A stretch of DNA of 64,000 bases from Chlorops oryzae (taxonomy: Eukaryota; Arthropoda; Insecta; Diptera; Chloropidae): contig CM035806.1 in assembly GCA_020466095.1 (NCBI GenBank), positions 147,639,167-147,703,166 on the forward strand, given 5' to 3'. Of this stretch, positions 1 to 11,850 are shown piece after piece. Position 1 is the stretch's first letter. Each line of letters begins with the position of its first letter. The notes beneath the pieces are model-generated. The model did no database searches. It was not told the DNA's origin and saw only the letters and a program-made list of their open reading frames with translations. Both the position numbers and the translations under genes were made by a program.

Positions 1-1310
1 GAGTGAAAGCAAAAAAAAAATAAATTAAAATTGAAAATTTAAGCCTTAGCACAAAAAAACATTGCCTACTTTGAGGCTGAAATTTGTCATTTTCATTGCT
101 TATTTTGCTTTTACTCCTTCACTGGATATCCAACCGAGAGGTGGTCATGCAAAAAAAATGTGCAAAAAGCACACAATTTTGCATGAAAATTTGGTCTTTG
201 AAAAAATTGTTGGGCGAAGTGGCAGTCGGCAAAAAAGGAAAGTCGTCCAAAGCGGCCAGAACGCAACAATCGGTCGGCAAGGAATCTGTTCTCTGTGCAC
301 CTCTGTGCATGCACGTCAAATTCATATGTGCCAGGAAGCATATGCTCTTTACACAAATGAAGTCTTAATGCAGAGTGGAGTCTATTCACTTCTTTTCTAT
401 AGAATTGCGCAAGGACTTTTAAAGAAATCAATGATAGCGGCCAATTCCTAACAAGCTTCATTAAAATTAAGGCTTAGTATTGCGAATAGTCGCATTCGGA
501 GACAGTTTCACCTTTTCGGTATTAGTGTGATACTTATTGGTAAAATTTCCGGCTGGGAATGTTCGCATCAATAAAATGGAAAATATCAACAACGCCTCTA
601 TTTCCATCCGTTCCTACGTCATTCGTTCTCTCTGAGAGAATGCTTCAAAATAGCGGTAACCGAAGTGTTGCTATCTTGTTTTCTTCTCTCATGGGTAGGT
701 ACATAATAATACATACATACATATATTTCGTATGTTCAAGAGAAGCTTTCAAAAAATCGTTTTGAAAAAAGTCGTTCATATATTTATTATTATTCAAGCA
801 TGACCAGAGAAGCTTGTTAAAACAATATTAAAACAAAACCGTTGAGTTAGATTAGTTTTGAACGAAGCATTTGAGTTAGAATAGACTTCAATGAAGATAT
901 TTAAATTAAGATTAAATAAAATAGCTCTTACAAGTCGAGATAATATATTTCCAGGACGTCTGCATACAAACAGTCACCCTTCAAATCCTTCTAGTGAGTG
1001 AGCAAAGCTACAGGTTTGGCATAAAAATTTATATGACTTTACAAACTTTATGTCAACGAGTAAACGCCAGAGGCTCAGGCACACCAACACTATGAGCCGC
1101 GCGCTTGTGCTGGAAATGGCACTGAGAGAAATGTTTTTTGTTGTTGTTTCTTGTGCTTTTGAAGAAACATGTGCATAAATAAGAATTACATAATCTGACT
1201 ACATACTAAACAAATAACAGCCAAGTCAGTCCTTTCATCGATACGTATTGAAAATTGTTTACTTTTAAGAATCCTTTTCTATTACTACGCCTTAAGGCTC
1301 AGAATTGAAC
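1..1310. other. Gene-free AT-rich stretch
   Basis: No supportable gene. Short open frames lack splice structure and recognisable motifs. The stretch contains poly(A) runs and short ACATA tracts but no clear terminal repeats. It ends at the TTAAC array. Confidence 0.6.
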
Positions 1311-1442
1311 TTAACTTAACTTAACTTAACTTAACTTAACTTAACTTAACTTAACTTAACTTAACTTAACTTAACTTAACTTAACTTAACTTAACTTAAC
1401 TTAACTTAACTTAACTTAACTTAACTTAACTTAACTTAACTT
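1311..1442. repeat. (TTAAC)n pentanucleotide array
   Basis: About 26 near-perfect tandem copies of a five-base unit (CTTAA/TTAAC phase) run for roughly 130 bp. Two further copies in the opposite orientation (GTTAAGTTAAG) lie at about 1554-1565, so the array has an inverted remnant downstream. A long perfect palindrome follows directly. Confidence 0.95.
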
Positions 1443-1471
1443 ATAGAAATCTGTTGGCAACAGATTTCTAT
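1443..1471. repeat. Perfect 14-bp inverted repeat (hairpin)
   Basis: ATAGAAATCTGTTG is followed by one base and then its exact reverse complement, directly at the right border of the TTAAC array. Single-stranded DNA or RNA would form a 14-bp stem with almost no loop. Confidence 0.85.
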
Positions 1472-1575
1472 CTTAAGTCAAATTAAATTTCCCATTAACT
1501 GCTCCCATACAAAATATTCTAAACATATCAAGTCAGCTGATTAAATAATTAAAGTTAAGTTAAGTTCAATCAATC

Positions 1576-2075
1576 ATTTTTAGGGGTACCTCCAGTACTA
1601 GGGTCTGTTATGAAAATCACAAAATCCAATCAGCTCTAAAATCGGAGTTTTTCAATATATTTTGATGAAATTTGATATTTGAGCATGTTTAATGGCAAGT
1701 AATATGATTTCCAAATATTGGAAAAGTGGGCGTGGCAGAAGTGAGTTTTTCGAAAATTGTCTTCTACACCCGAAATTGAAATGGGACTTGAACGAAATTT
1801 GGCACTTATGCTTCCCTTGTAGCCATAAACATCCTCCCCAAAAACTTCTTTGATCGGTCCATTATTAACGGTACCTCCAGTATTAGGGTCTGTCACAAAA
1901 ATCCCAAAACTGCCCCAAAATCTGACTTTTTCGAAATACTTCAAAAAATCTAAGAATTCGAGCGAATATTAATGCCGATTAGAATTTTTTTAAAAATGTA
2001 AACAAAAATTGGGCGTAGCAATGGGGCGGTTTTCAAAAAAATTGAACAAAAGTGCTAAGGTCGTTAAAAAATCGA
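1576..2075 (+). mobile_element. HINE/mini-me-like element, partial copy 1
   Basis: This is an internal part of the family described at 37533-38373. It begins at the GGGGTACCTCCAGTACTAGG segment and includes the GTGGGCGTGGCAGAAG segment and a second TACCTCCAG segment. Both hairpin ends and the GTCY microsatellite are missing, so it is truncated on both sides. Confidence 0.75.
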
Positions 2076-3010
2076 ATGGTCTGCAATAGTTTGCTAAGCC
2101 TAACGCATCACAACAGGGAGCTTTTATCTGTGCCTAATCGATCTGATTTCTGACTGATTTCGGGCGGTCCATTGCTTGAGGCAGTAGTTGCGATTCGTTA
2201 TTTAAACTCTCTCGTTCTGCGCCCGGATACTTATCGAATTCTTTATCGCAAAACTCATTATGCGTTTTGATATTCAAAAGGTCATTTTCTTCAATCTCAC
2301 GTCTAAAAATCAAACATCCTTAAACTTCCCTTTCATAAAATGAAAACAAAGATTTTTTTTTTGTTCACTCAGCCTTAAAGATTTTTCAAAATTGCTCAGT
2401 GTACCTGAAACATGCGAATATACCTAGGCTCACCTCAACGAAATCCAATACATAACTGAAGCCAAATTTGCGAACTCAACGTTTGTCAGTGTTGCAATTG
2501 ACTTTAAAAGAAATGGCACAAAAAAGTTCAAAATATTTTATACTTTTTTTTGAAAACAACCATTCAAATACATTTAAATAGATTATTTTATCGACATATA
2601 AATTGAGAACAAATTTGGAGGTGATCAATTTATATAATAGATTAACGAAAAATCTTGCGTGTTCGGCGCGAAATATCTTTGAAATTTGGGCTCACTTAGA
2701 ATGTATGGAAAATCAAAAATGGTATTGCAATAAACATTTTGAAAATGGTTTTTTTTTCGATTCAATTGGAGAGTCTCGGCAACACTGTTTACTAATTGTA
2801 AACATAAACGAATTTGGCTCGCTAGTAAGGATTTGCCAGGCAGTGGTAAACGCAGCAGGACATTGCGAAAAATCAATAAGAGCAAATTTATGAAGCGGAA
2901 ACAACAAACTCAGAAATGGAAATTTGTTCATTTGTAATAAATTCGATAGGCGAGACAGGCAAGCCTTTTGACTTGTTAGATTCAACTTTAAGGTGGAATT
3001 TCATTGGTTA
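2076..3010. other. No gene seen
   Basis: AT-rich unique-looking DNA. Overlapping small frames around 2603-2985 on both strands have no family signature. The right end grades into imperfect ATAAAATAA repeats that lead into the TAACA array. Confidence 0.5.
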
Positions 3011-3800
3011 CATTAAATAAAAGAGCATAAAATAAAATAACATAAAATAAAAAATAACATAGAATAACATAGGAACATAAAAAACCATAATATACTTAAG
3101 ATAAAATCAAAAATAACACAAAATTACACAAATTAACACAAAATAACATAAAATAACAAAACATAAAACGAAATAAAATATAATACAAAATATCAAGAAT
3201 TTACAGAACATAACACAACAGAACATATCACAATACAACATATAAAATAACGTAACATATAAAATAACGTAACATATAATATAACATAAACATATAACAT
3301 AACATAACATAACATAACATAACATATAACATAACATATAACATAACATAACATAACATAACATATAACATAACATAACATAACATAACATAACATAACA
3401 TAACATAACATAACATAAACATAACATAACATAACAAACATAACATATACACATAACATAACATAACATAACATAACATAACATAACATAACATAACATA
3501 ACATAACATAACATAACAAACATAACATAACATAACATAACATAACATAACATAACATAAACATAACATAACATAACATAACATAACATAACATAACATA
3601 ACATAACATAACATAACATAACATAACATAACAAAACAAAACAAAACAAAACAAAACAAACAAAACAAAACAAAACAAAACAAAACAAAACAAAACAAAA
3701 CATAAAAACATAACATAACATAACATAACATAACATAACATAACATAATATAAAATCATAAAAAATATCACAACACAACATAACACAACATAATATTTTC
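3011..3800. repeat. (CATAA)n pentanucleotide array with an (AAAAC)n block
   Basis: Nearly 800 bp of CATAA/ATAAC units. The left side (3011-3290) is degenerate, the core (3290-3640) is nearly pure, an AAAAC block fills 3630-3700, and a CATAA run closes it. On the minus strand this reads as long frames made only of MLCYV repeats. These are microsatellite artefacts, not genes. Confidence 0.95.
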
Positions 3801-5164
3801 CCCAGTGCGCAACGAATTAAAATCGAAAATATTCCGACGTCGACATTTTCCGACGGAATTCCACCTTCCTTTTGAATACCCCTATATATATGTATATATT
3901 GAATAGATCGTATCAGGATTTATATGTTATGTAATTTTATGCCTGCACTGATTGCACGTTCGATTCATTAAATCCCATGGGAACTATGCTGCAAAGTCAA
4001 AATGAGTATTTTATATTTTGTTTCCTCTTGTTTTCCAAAAGCTATAAGATATACACATTTATGCGCTTATATAACAAAATAGGTTCCAATATTTATGGGG
4101 GAAAAATTTCGTTTTGCGACGCACAGTGGGATCGGTCTATACATTTGAATGCAAAAACCATAAGGAGAGCTCGCAGAACAACGAAACTTTACTTAAACCA
4201 AGGCTTATTTTAATAAATATGAGAAAAAAATAAAAATAAATTTAATTAAAATTGGTCACACACCCGCCTACCAATCCCCTAACACTACCAAAAATTACTT
4301 TTTCATATAATATTTGTTTCCTTGTATCAGAGTTTTTTGAAACTTTGCACAGAGTTCAGTATTAATTGGACAAAAAGATGCTGAAAGTTTCATCAAAATC
4401 AGCCGTGCCCACCACCCATGAGTGTCATTACAATCGCTTACCCTAAAAGTATACTAAGTATTTTCTACATATCACATCGGAAAATTTCATTGGAATTTTT
4501 GCGACCTTTTTAAGAAAATCGAACAACTTTGTGCCTGTGGAGCAGCTCGCTGCAGCTAAATTATATTAAAATGGAACGAAAAAAACTCCCTTCATTCATT
4601 TTGCTTACATTAAGAAAGTGGAGCAAAGGCAGAGCACACCTATTTTTTTGTCATTCGAACCATTTTTGACTGAACAATACAAGAACTTTCAATTATGAGA
4701 ACATTTCAACTCATATTGCAATGAAGGGTTAACGAAAGAGCGAGAAAAATACAGCATAAGTAGGAGAATGAGTGGGTTTTCATAGAATTGCATTCAAAAA
4801 TCCGAAGCGCTCTTTCGCTGTTCACACGTGACTGTGTAAAAAGTAGTGGCCCGAACAAGGTCAAATTGGAAGTTTCAGGTTGGCAATATAATATCTTATA
4901 TGCCAGTAAAGCCAAATGCTTTGAAGTTTTCTTGTTGGAGTATTTTTTGTTGGTATTATGTATCTTTGAAGGAGAGCAACAAATTTTAATATGTTTCACA
5001 ATTTACACGTGCTTCATGAACAATCTGGGCAACAAGCCGATGTAAAATTTGTCAAAGCTATCAATTGAATAAGTAGATATGTATTTAATGAATAACATGA
5101 TAAGCTGTAAAGCGATGCGTCCGCATCAATGCTGCCCAGCGAAATACTCTTTCATATAAACGAG
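3801..5164. other. Gene-free region
   Basis: No gene signature. A CGACGCACAGTGGGATCGG motif at about 4117 recurs in inverted form at about 22083, which suggests an old transposon end. The rest is AT-rich with no clear repeat boundaries. Confidence 0.5.
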
Positions 5165-5686
5165 ACCCAGCGGGAAATGTCCTCGTGACATCATCGATAA
5201 TATCAGGGTGACTTTGGAGTAGAAACGCATGCGATTTCAAAGGACATTTTGTATGCAATTTTTACAGGAGTTTGACAGTGAATTCACACCGGTAACATGT
5301 CATCGTTGGATTAGAAAATGTCACTGGTGATTTCTAGCTATGGCGAAAAAAAAAAAACAAAGGATAGCAGCACGTTGATCTTTTCTCCCAAAATGCCAAT
5401 TTATAGAAAACCAGATGAAAACTCTTTTTTCTTTGTCTTCTCTCTTTGAATATTTTGCAAAATTTTGAAAATCTACATATTTTTAACAATTTTGGGTTCG
5501 CCTTAGCCAGGGATCGAACCCGCGACCTTATTTAAATTTCAGTATCCAATGAGATAAAATCACATGAACAACATCCCTCCACGATGACATGTTCCCCAAG
5601 GTGTTATGCATGATACTGTCATCTATATGTCATCGATATATCACTGATGACTTTGTCATGCAGGAGATAATTTCCAGCTAGGGGTT
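5165..5686. mobile_element. CCCAGC-terminal element, copy 1
   Basis: It starts CCCAGCGGGAAATGTCC and ends in a degenerate TTTCCAGCTAGGG. The interior carries many ATGACAT/ATGTCAT motifs. It aligns over most of its length with 43416-43995. At about 5499-5528 it has a tRNA-like B-box in reverse (GGGATCGAACC) but lacks about 70 bp of tRNA-like sequence that the 43 kb copy keeps. No transposase is visible. Confidence 0.7.
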
Positions 5687-5729
5687 GTATTGACGCTTGT
5701 TTTTCATACACCCAGCGTCTGTGTAAATG

Positions 5730-6167
5730 AGCAAATTCACTGAGTTGCTCAGCCGGACTTTTTCTCATAAAGGAAAAAATCATTAATGTTTTCACCGATG
5801 ATGTCAAGGGGAAAGTTAGAGTACTTCTAAATTCTAATGACATTGTCATCGAAAAAAGATGTTATTCATCGCAATTCCCATGACATAGTCATGGAGAAAA
5901 GATGTTATTCATCGCATATCCAATGACATTGGACACAAAACCGTGTTTCATTTTCATTTCGTATCACTCCCGAACGATGACATTTTCTTGCGAAACAGGA
6001 GGAATCCACTCCAATTTCGATGACCAACTGGTGACATGTCCTCTCATGACGGCCAATGCCACTTGTGTGTAAATTTCATTAGAAAGTTGGTGTAGAAACA
6101 GGAGGAGTCGCGGCTCTTATGTCCTGCTGAAATCATTGATGGTTTCACCGGGACTTTTCCTGCTGGG
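5730..6167. mobile_element. CCCAGC-terminal element, second subtype (reverse copy)
   Basis: It ends GGGACTTTTCCTGCTGGG. The segment is the reverse-complement counterpart of 12724-13166, sharing the block near GACATGTCCTCTCATGACGG and the duplicated GATGTTATTCATCGCA motif. The left boundary is uncertain. It is abutted by copy 1, so the two form a composite. Confidence 0.6.
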
Positions 6168-6559
6168 TGGCTATAAAAAAAGCGCACTAAAATACAGGTC
6201 CGCTCGTACACGTTAAAAATCAATTACTATACGGAAAAAAAATTTTGTTTGGAAATATAATTTTCATACTCAATGATTGATATCTCACCAACTAATAACA
6301 ATCAAAAGAAAAATGAAAAGGCATTAATGATAGATTTCATTGTTTATTTCTTCTTTACGCTTCAATATTTTGTCAGTGCATTTGATAAGCACAATCAAAC
6401 ACATGTTGGGCAGCACTGATTCTACACCCCTCAAGTTATCGGAAAGATATAAAATATATTTTCTCGACTTTTTTATCGCATTCCCATGGCATAGGCCATG
6501 TACCTACCACAAAAAAGTTCATAATTTTTCCCACTTACCTACTATTTTATCTCAATCGC
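6168..6559. other. No gene seen
   Basis: AT-rich spacer between two CCCAGC-type elements. The open frame at 6340-6684 runs into the neighbouring element and has no recognisable domain. Confidence 0.5.
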
Positions 6560-6825
6560 TACCCAGCGGTGCCAACAGTGCCTACCGCCTACAAAGTATA
6601 CGAGCCGGTAAGCGACCTGAATATAGTATACAAGATTTTTGGCAAACTGCCTACCAATACCTTACAAAGTGTACGATATTGTAGGCGAATAGCTTACTTT
6701 ATGTGGCAGTGGTAGACGTTCACTCTACAAAACGGCCATGCTCGAACAAAAGTATACTAGGATGGTATATGAGTCGTAAGCATTACCGCCTACGCTTCTG
6801 TAGGCACCATTTTGGCCGCTGGGTA
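6560..6825. mobile_element. CCCAGCGG MITE (266 bp)
   Basis: Terminal inverted repeats TACCCAGCGG and CCGCTGGGTA bound the element. Subterminal inverted blocks GTGCCTAC and GTAGGCAC sit inside them. The interior is built from CCTAC/GTAGG motifs. There is no coding capacity. Confidence 0.75.
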
Positions 6826-6871
6826 AATTTGCCAAACGTGCAAAATGAGCGCATATGTGTGGGTCTCTCTA

Positions 6872-7079
6872 GCATCCCTGCAGAAATATGGACTGACCCA
6901 AGTGTAGCCTTCGGTCAGTCCCTCGTTTACCGGTACTAGCCCCTCGTAATTCCACTTGCAATGTATTCAACTGTCCTTTTTAACATGGGACTGTCATTGG
7001 AGAGGGACCGGTCGATGTGGGACTGGTTAAAGGTCAGTCCTTTTTAGGAAATTAACCGCTTCATTTCTGCAGGGATGTT
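6872..7079. mobile_element. CCCTGCAG-terminal MITE (about 205 bp)
   Basis: The ends read CATCCCTGCAGAAATA and ATTTCTGCAGGGATG, which are inverted repeats. Secondary inverted motifs GGACTGACC and GGTCAGTCC lie inside. The termini resemble those of the larger composite at 39103-40948. Confidence 0.7.
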
Positions 7080-7494
7080 TTCTGTTCTCACATTTCGTAA
7101 ACCGCTGTCAAAAACCGTTTTCGTCTCACTTTTTATATTCCCAAAAAACAATCGAAGAGCATATGTACATACATACATACATATATCAAAAAATTTCACT
7201 AGGCTACACGGCAGAGCTGTAAGGATCAAACCATTGTGCTCACTTTTGCACGCCACTGTACAGTATTAAAGCTAAATGAACGGATGAGAGGAGGTAGCCA
7301 GGAAACCTAGAAAATAGTGAAACGAATGTGAAATTGAACCTTCAACGGATGGCCATGTGTGTATCGTAACTAGTGGGGGGGTATTTGTACCTAATCGTTT
7401 GCTGCAGGGCTGTGGGTGGGGGGATTGACTTCTTGAATTTTTGATGGGAATTTTGTCTTGATTCTATGATTCTACAAATAATTTAAGTACTTAC

Positions 7495-8373
7495 CATTAT
7501 AAAGTGTGGTTGAACCACGGGTTGCTGCTTCCGGTGAATGTGGTGGTGGACTCGGTGCCGTTGCACCCGCTGTCGGAGACGAGGGTCCCCAACAAGTTGC
7601 CGTTAGAGTTGTACCGTTCGTAGCAGTGGCCGTTGTGGATGCTGTTGCCGTTGCAATTACAGTTGTCGAAGTCGAGCTCATTTTGATGTTGCTGCTGCTA
7701 TTGGTGATATTCGCAATGTTTTTTCGTTATCGTTTTCGTTATCGTTTTCATTAGCGATTGGTTTTTTCGATGGGTTTGCCGTAATCACGTTTATTGGAGC
7801 TGTGAGCGAGTTTGGCGCTATCGATTCTGTTGTTGCGATTGTGGCATTACTGGTATTCGTTGATGCCGTTAAAACAGCAATAGCGACATTATCGCCCACT
7901 ACATCGATTTCCTCGTCGTCGTCGATGGTGGAACGGCGTGAGTTGATGTTTCCCACACCATTTACGCACAACGATGGCGTCGATGACGCTTGTGATTGTG
8001 ATGGCGAAGAGGATGGCAATGGCAATGAAGATGAGACCGAGACCGATGCGGATGCGGATGCGGATGCCGATGATAAAATTGATGCTGATGATGATGATGG
8101 CGATGGCGATGACGTTGGCGATGACGATGGCGATGACGATGATAAGGTCGATGTCGATGTCGTTCGCGAAGGCAATGGTGGCGACCGTATTGGTGACGCT
8201 GCAGCACTAATCGTTGGCGTTGGTGTATGCGAACGGGCAACACTATCTTCCACTCGGAATGAAACGTCATTGCATTTTTTCAGAGTCGTGTTCACCTTCA
8301 GCGAATGACTACTACGCTCTGGCCACGTATAGGCCTTAAACTTTTTCGCCATCAAACAACGCGGCATTTTCAT
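7495..8373 (-). CDS. SNAG-domain (Snail/Scratch-like) transcription factor, first coding exon, partial
   Basis: A minus-strand exon that opens MKMPRCLMAKKFKAY; starting at the second Met (8367) places MPRCLMAKK at the N-terminus. This matches the SNAG co-repressor-recruiting motif of Snail, Scratch and Gfi proteins. A Ser/Pro/Thr-rich low-complexity stretch with alternating Ser-Ala follows, then Asp/Asn-rich segments. The exon closes at a good donor (AATG|GTAAGT, boundary 7495). The frame breaks between the two halves. Adding one A to the six-A run at 7719-7724 would make the reading continuous (ANIT-NSSSN-IKMSS); as given, it stops at a TGA at 7678-7680. No C2H2 fingers occur downstream in the window, so the DNA-binding part would lie beyond the left edge after an intron of over 7.4 kb. 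SNAG assignment is by motif only; exact orthology is not claimed. Confidence 0.55.
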
Positions 8374-11300
8374 CAATTTATCAAGACGGAGGAGCTATTT
8401 CCTATGACCACAACAACAAGTTGTGTCGTGCCGCCGTTTTATATGAACGAAATATTCGAATAAATCGATTCGATATCCAGAAAATCAATCCATCGATTGA
8501 GATACTTCTTTTTGATTTTCCTTTTATTGCGCTATTTCGCTATTTCGCTGAAGTCAGACACAGCCACCCCAAATTTTCATTGGAATTCGAATTGTTAAAA
8601 AATCACACCCAAATATCCTTTACTGTGTTGTGTTCGTTCAAACGCTAGTTGAAAACCGTATTCGATTTTTTTGGAATCAAACAATTAGTACGCTGCAGGA
8701 CTGTGACTTCACAGTTGATTCTTTGATTCTTCGAATCGGCGACGACGATGTCGCATAGCTTGGTGAGAGCTTTTTTTTTTTTTTTTTTTTTTTTGGTTGC
8801 GTCGGTGAACACACGGAACAACGGGAAGCGAATTTGGTGTTTTAGACTCATCGACTCAGCATTCCTCAGAAAGAACTACGCATTATTCGAGTAGAGATAC
8901 AGTTCAGTTATTTGTGAATTAATAATTTGCCTTATCATTTGGCTTTTTTTCTCCATCGATTTGTTTAGGTCGGATTGAGGTTTGAGTTCGAGGAAAAAAA
9001 AAATTTCAAAATTTCGAAATGGAAAAGCTACAGTTAGGTAGGTGTGTGGAAAAACAGTATTGAGTTTTGTTCTATTTGGTTTTTTTTTGATTTTTGTGTT
9101 AATATGATTTCTTTTTTTTTAAATTTTCGTATCAATTAATTTTAATTTTATTTTATTTTTTTTTTTTAACAAATGCTTTACGTATAACTTCCGCCGTTAA
9201 GTTACATTTCGTTAAGCTGCGTTAAGTTGCTTCGTTATTTCGATTTAATTTCGTGTCGAATGATTTTGGTTTTTTTTTTTTTTTTTTTTTTTTTTGTTTT
9301 TTTTTCGGTCTTAGCTCGTTAAAGTAAATTTTTTCTTTAAGAACTCCGTTTTGGTTTTGCTCGATTAAATTATTAATTCGTTTAATTAGTTATTGCTATT
9401 TGTTTAGAATCTGTTTTGATCGTTGGATTATATTTGATTGTTGACAAAGACAAATATTTTTTTGTTGGTTTTGCGGGAAAATAAAAATAGGTAATAGTTA
9501 ATTAAAAGACTGACTGATTGAGGGGAAACAAACTTAAGGATCCGTACAAGAGAATGTTATGTAAGAGAGAAGAGAAAATTGCGAACCGAACGTAAGCAAC
9601 CCTTAGAGGCTTATGAATATTCCAGACGTCGGCGTGCACCCTTTTATAAGGCAGTTGGCTCTTGTTTCACGATTTCTCACATGTTCTCAGAGAGTCCGAT
9701 GGAAGCATATCGACCATCGACCATGCGGAATGCAATGGCAAATGGATCGAATGAACGGCAACAGCTGTGAGACGGGTGAAAATGTAATACGTATAAAATT
9801 AAATACGAGCACGAGCTCGGGCACGAATACGAATACGAATAGGAATGCGAGAAAAAGAACGGAAACATTGGCAAAGTCAACACGAGTCGTTCAACCCCCA
9901 CCCCAAACCACTGTTACATTGTCTCGACAGTGTCAGTAAATTTTTATGTCTTGCTTATACAATGTTATCTCGTATCGTTCCAGCGCATACGACGAAAACT
10001 TGTTATGCTCGCTCGGGTAGCCCAGTTGCTCGGTTGCTCGGTTGCTCGATTGGTAGTGTAAATGTTTTGGAAACGGAACGCATTGTTTCACCACCCGAGC
10101 TATTTCCTCTTGATTAACAACTTTGCACGATGTTGCGCTCCCATTCAATGGCATGTGCTGGCTGCTTATTCTGTCTGTTGCTCATTACTATTCCAGGAAG
10201 GGATAACGCGTGCTCGTACCTACATACATACATACGTACATGCATATATACGGATGTGTGCGTGAGCGATTTTCTCTCATTTTGAATGTTTTGTTCTCTC
10301 GCCGTTTCATTCTTCAATATTTGCTTTAATTCGGTCAATTGAAGACATCAACGTGTTGTTGTGGACTGCCTTTTGGCTGATGGTACGGCTGCTTTACACC
10401 CTTTTTCGACTGCCTTCCTTCCGTATACGAAGCAACAATCAGGAGGTCATCGCATTACCGTTTCGTTCCCCAAACGTTTCGTTATGTGTAGAGTTTAACT
10501 CTCGCAAATAAAAATTGTCTCATTTCGAAATGAGAAAATATTGTGCAAAGTCCTAGGAGAAAGGAAGGATGGAAGGATGGAAGGAGGAAGGAAGGAAGGA
10601 TGGATGGTAGGATTTATGGCATTGCAGGAAAAATCAAAACAACGGCGTTGCTGTCAATCAGTGATAGTTGAAGGTTTTTGATTTACTTTCATGTCGATAG
10701 CTCTTCAATCGCGAACGCTTAATTGATCAAAATTACTAAATTGATTTTTTCCATCCTATATCCATCGATATTTCATATCTTAAGTAAAACTAGATTCCTC
10801 TTATACAGTATGTGATGACCTTATTAAGATCAAAAACAACAATGACGCACAAGGCGATACACATACAAACATACACACATACATGTGCATACATATATGT
10901 ATGTATTATTAGTTCAAAACTAATCCAGCATTGTTTTTGTGGATTTAACATAGAAAACTATCAAAGAAGTTATCTGTTGAAGCTGCGTTTCAATAAAATA
11001 TGCCACGTTAATTATTGTTGTTTTTGCACACAACAACAACATTTCGTTTCAACATTAGCGAGCTATCCTGTACAGTAGCATAGTTAGGTGGTGGAGGGGG
11101 TTAGAAAGGGAAGCCGTTCCGGGCGCCAGAACATATTTTAATTTTTAAAAAGGTCTTTTTATTTAGATCCGCGGCGGTCGGCGGCGGTGGCGGCGGCGCA
11201 TTCTTACCCCATTTACCCCGGGCGCCGAAATGTCTCGCTACGCCACTGGACATGTGTTTCAATCAAAAATTGTTTACGAATGTCTTTGGCTGCCGCCAAG

Positions 11301-11672
11301 GGTGGCACACTTAGGCACCAAATGGTCGCGTTGTGATACCACGTACATATGTAGGTAAAATGTGAACAGAAAGAAAAACAGAAACTGAAAAAACGACACA
11401 AACACGACCACGACCTCAGCTGGGAGTTGAGCCCACGGCCTCTCGCGCTCTCGAAAAAATCATATTTATGAGCAGCTCTTGCGATTTTTGTCAGAGATCC
11501 CAGTACAGGAAGGGCCCCTAGAAAATGGGCGATCAATTTTCTCGTAGAGGTACATGGGCGGTTCAATAAGTCTGTGACTTTTTCAATTTCCCGGCCACCG
11601 TTGACAACAGACAACCGCCCGTTTCGAGAAAAAATTGGAAAAAAATTTTTAATTTTATGTTCTCTTTAAGCA
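8374..11672. other. Upstream region of the SNAG exon; no other gene
   Basis: Probable 5' UTR and upstream DNA of the exon above. It holds long poly(T) runs (8770-8794, 9270-9302), GAATAC/ACGAAT repeats (about 9810-9845), a GGAAGGAT tract (10560-10605), several ACATACATA runs, and a tRNA-like segment (11403-11455). GC rises locally at 11100-11230. No further coding exon could be supported. Confidence 0.5.
11403..11455 (-). repeat. tRNA-like segment (possible SINE head)
   Basis: On the minus strand a GAGAGGCCGTGGGCTCAACTC block resembles a diverged tRNA B-box, but no complete cloverleaf can be folded by eye. It is probably tRNA-derived repeat material rather than a functional tRNA gene. Confidence 0.35.
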
Positions 11673-11850
11673 TTAACCCTCTAATGCCATAATTTTTTTT
11701 TTTTTTTCAATGAAAATGTTCAGATATGACTAATTTTGGGTAGAAAAACATGAATCTGAAATAATTATTATTAGTTTTGTTTTTTTTTTTTTTTGGTAAT
11801 TTGTTCGAAAAAAGTCAGTCTAGAGACGGAGCCAGGAATTAGAGGGTTAA
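11673..11850 (+). mobile_element. piggyBac-type MITE family A, copy 1 (178 bp)
   Basis: TTAA is followed by CCCTCTAATGCC, and the other end is GGAATTAGAGGG followed by TTAA. A TTAA duplication with CCC-starting inverted ends is the piggyBac signature. The interior is shared with 61941-62102 (GGGTAGAAAAACAT; TCTAGAGACGGAGCCAGGAA). Confidence 0.85.

Noticed and set aside
1311..1442. Telomeric repeat
   Set aside because: TTAAC is close to but not the arthropod TTAGG motif, dipterans generally lack it, and the array is short and internal.
3107..3786. Long minus-strand open frames with MLCYV repeats
   Set aside because: They are translations of the CATAA/AAAAC pentanucleotide array; the same pattern appears in all three frames.
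7802..8308. Asp-rich plus-strand frame
   Set aside because: It is the antisense of the Ser-rich part of the SNAG exon; the minus strand has the start motif and splice donor.
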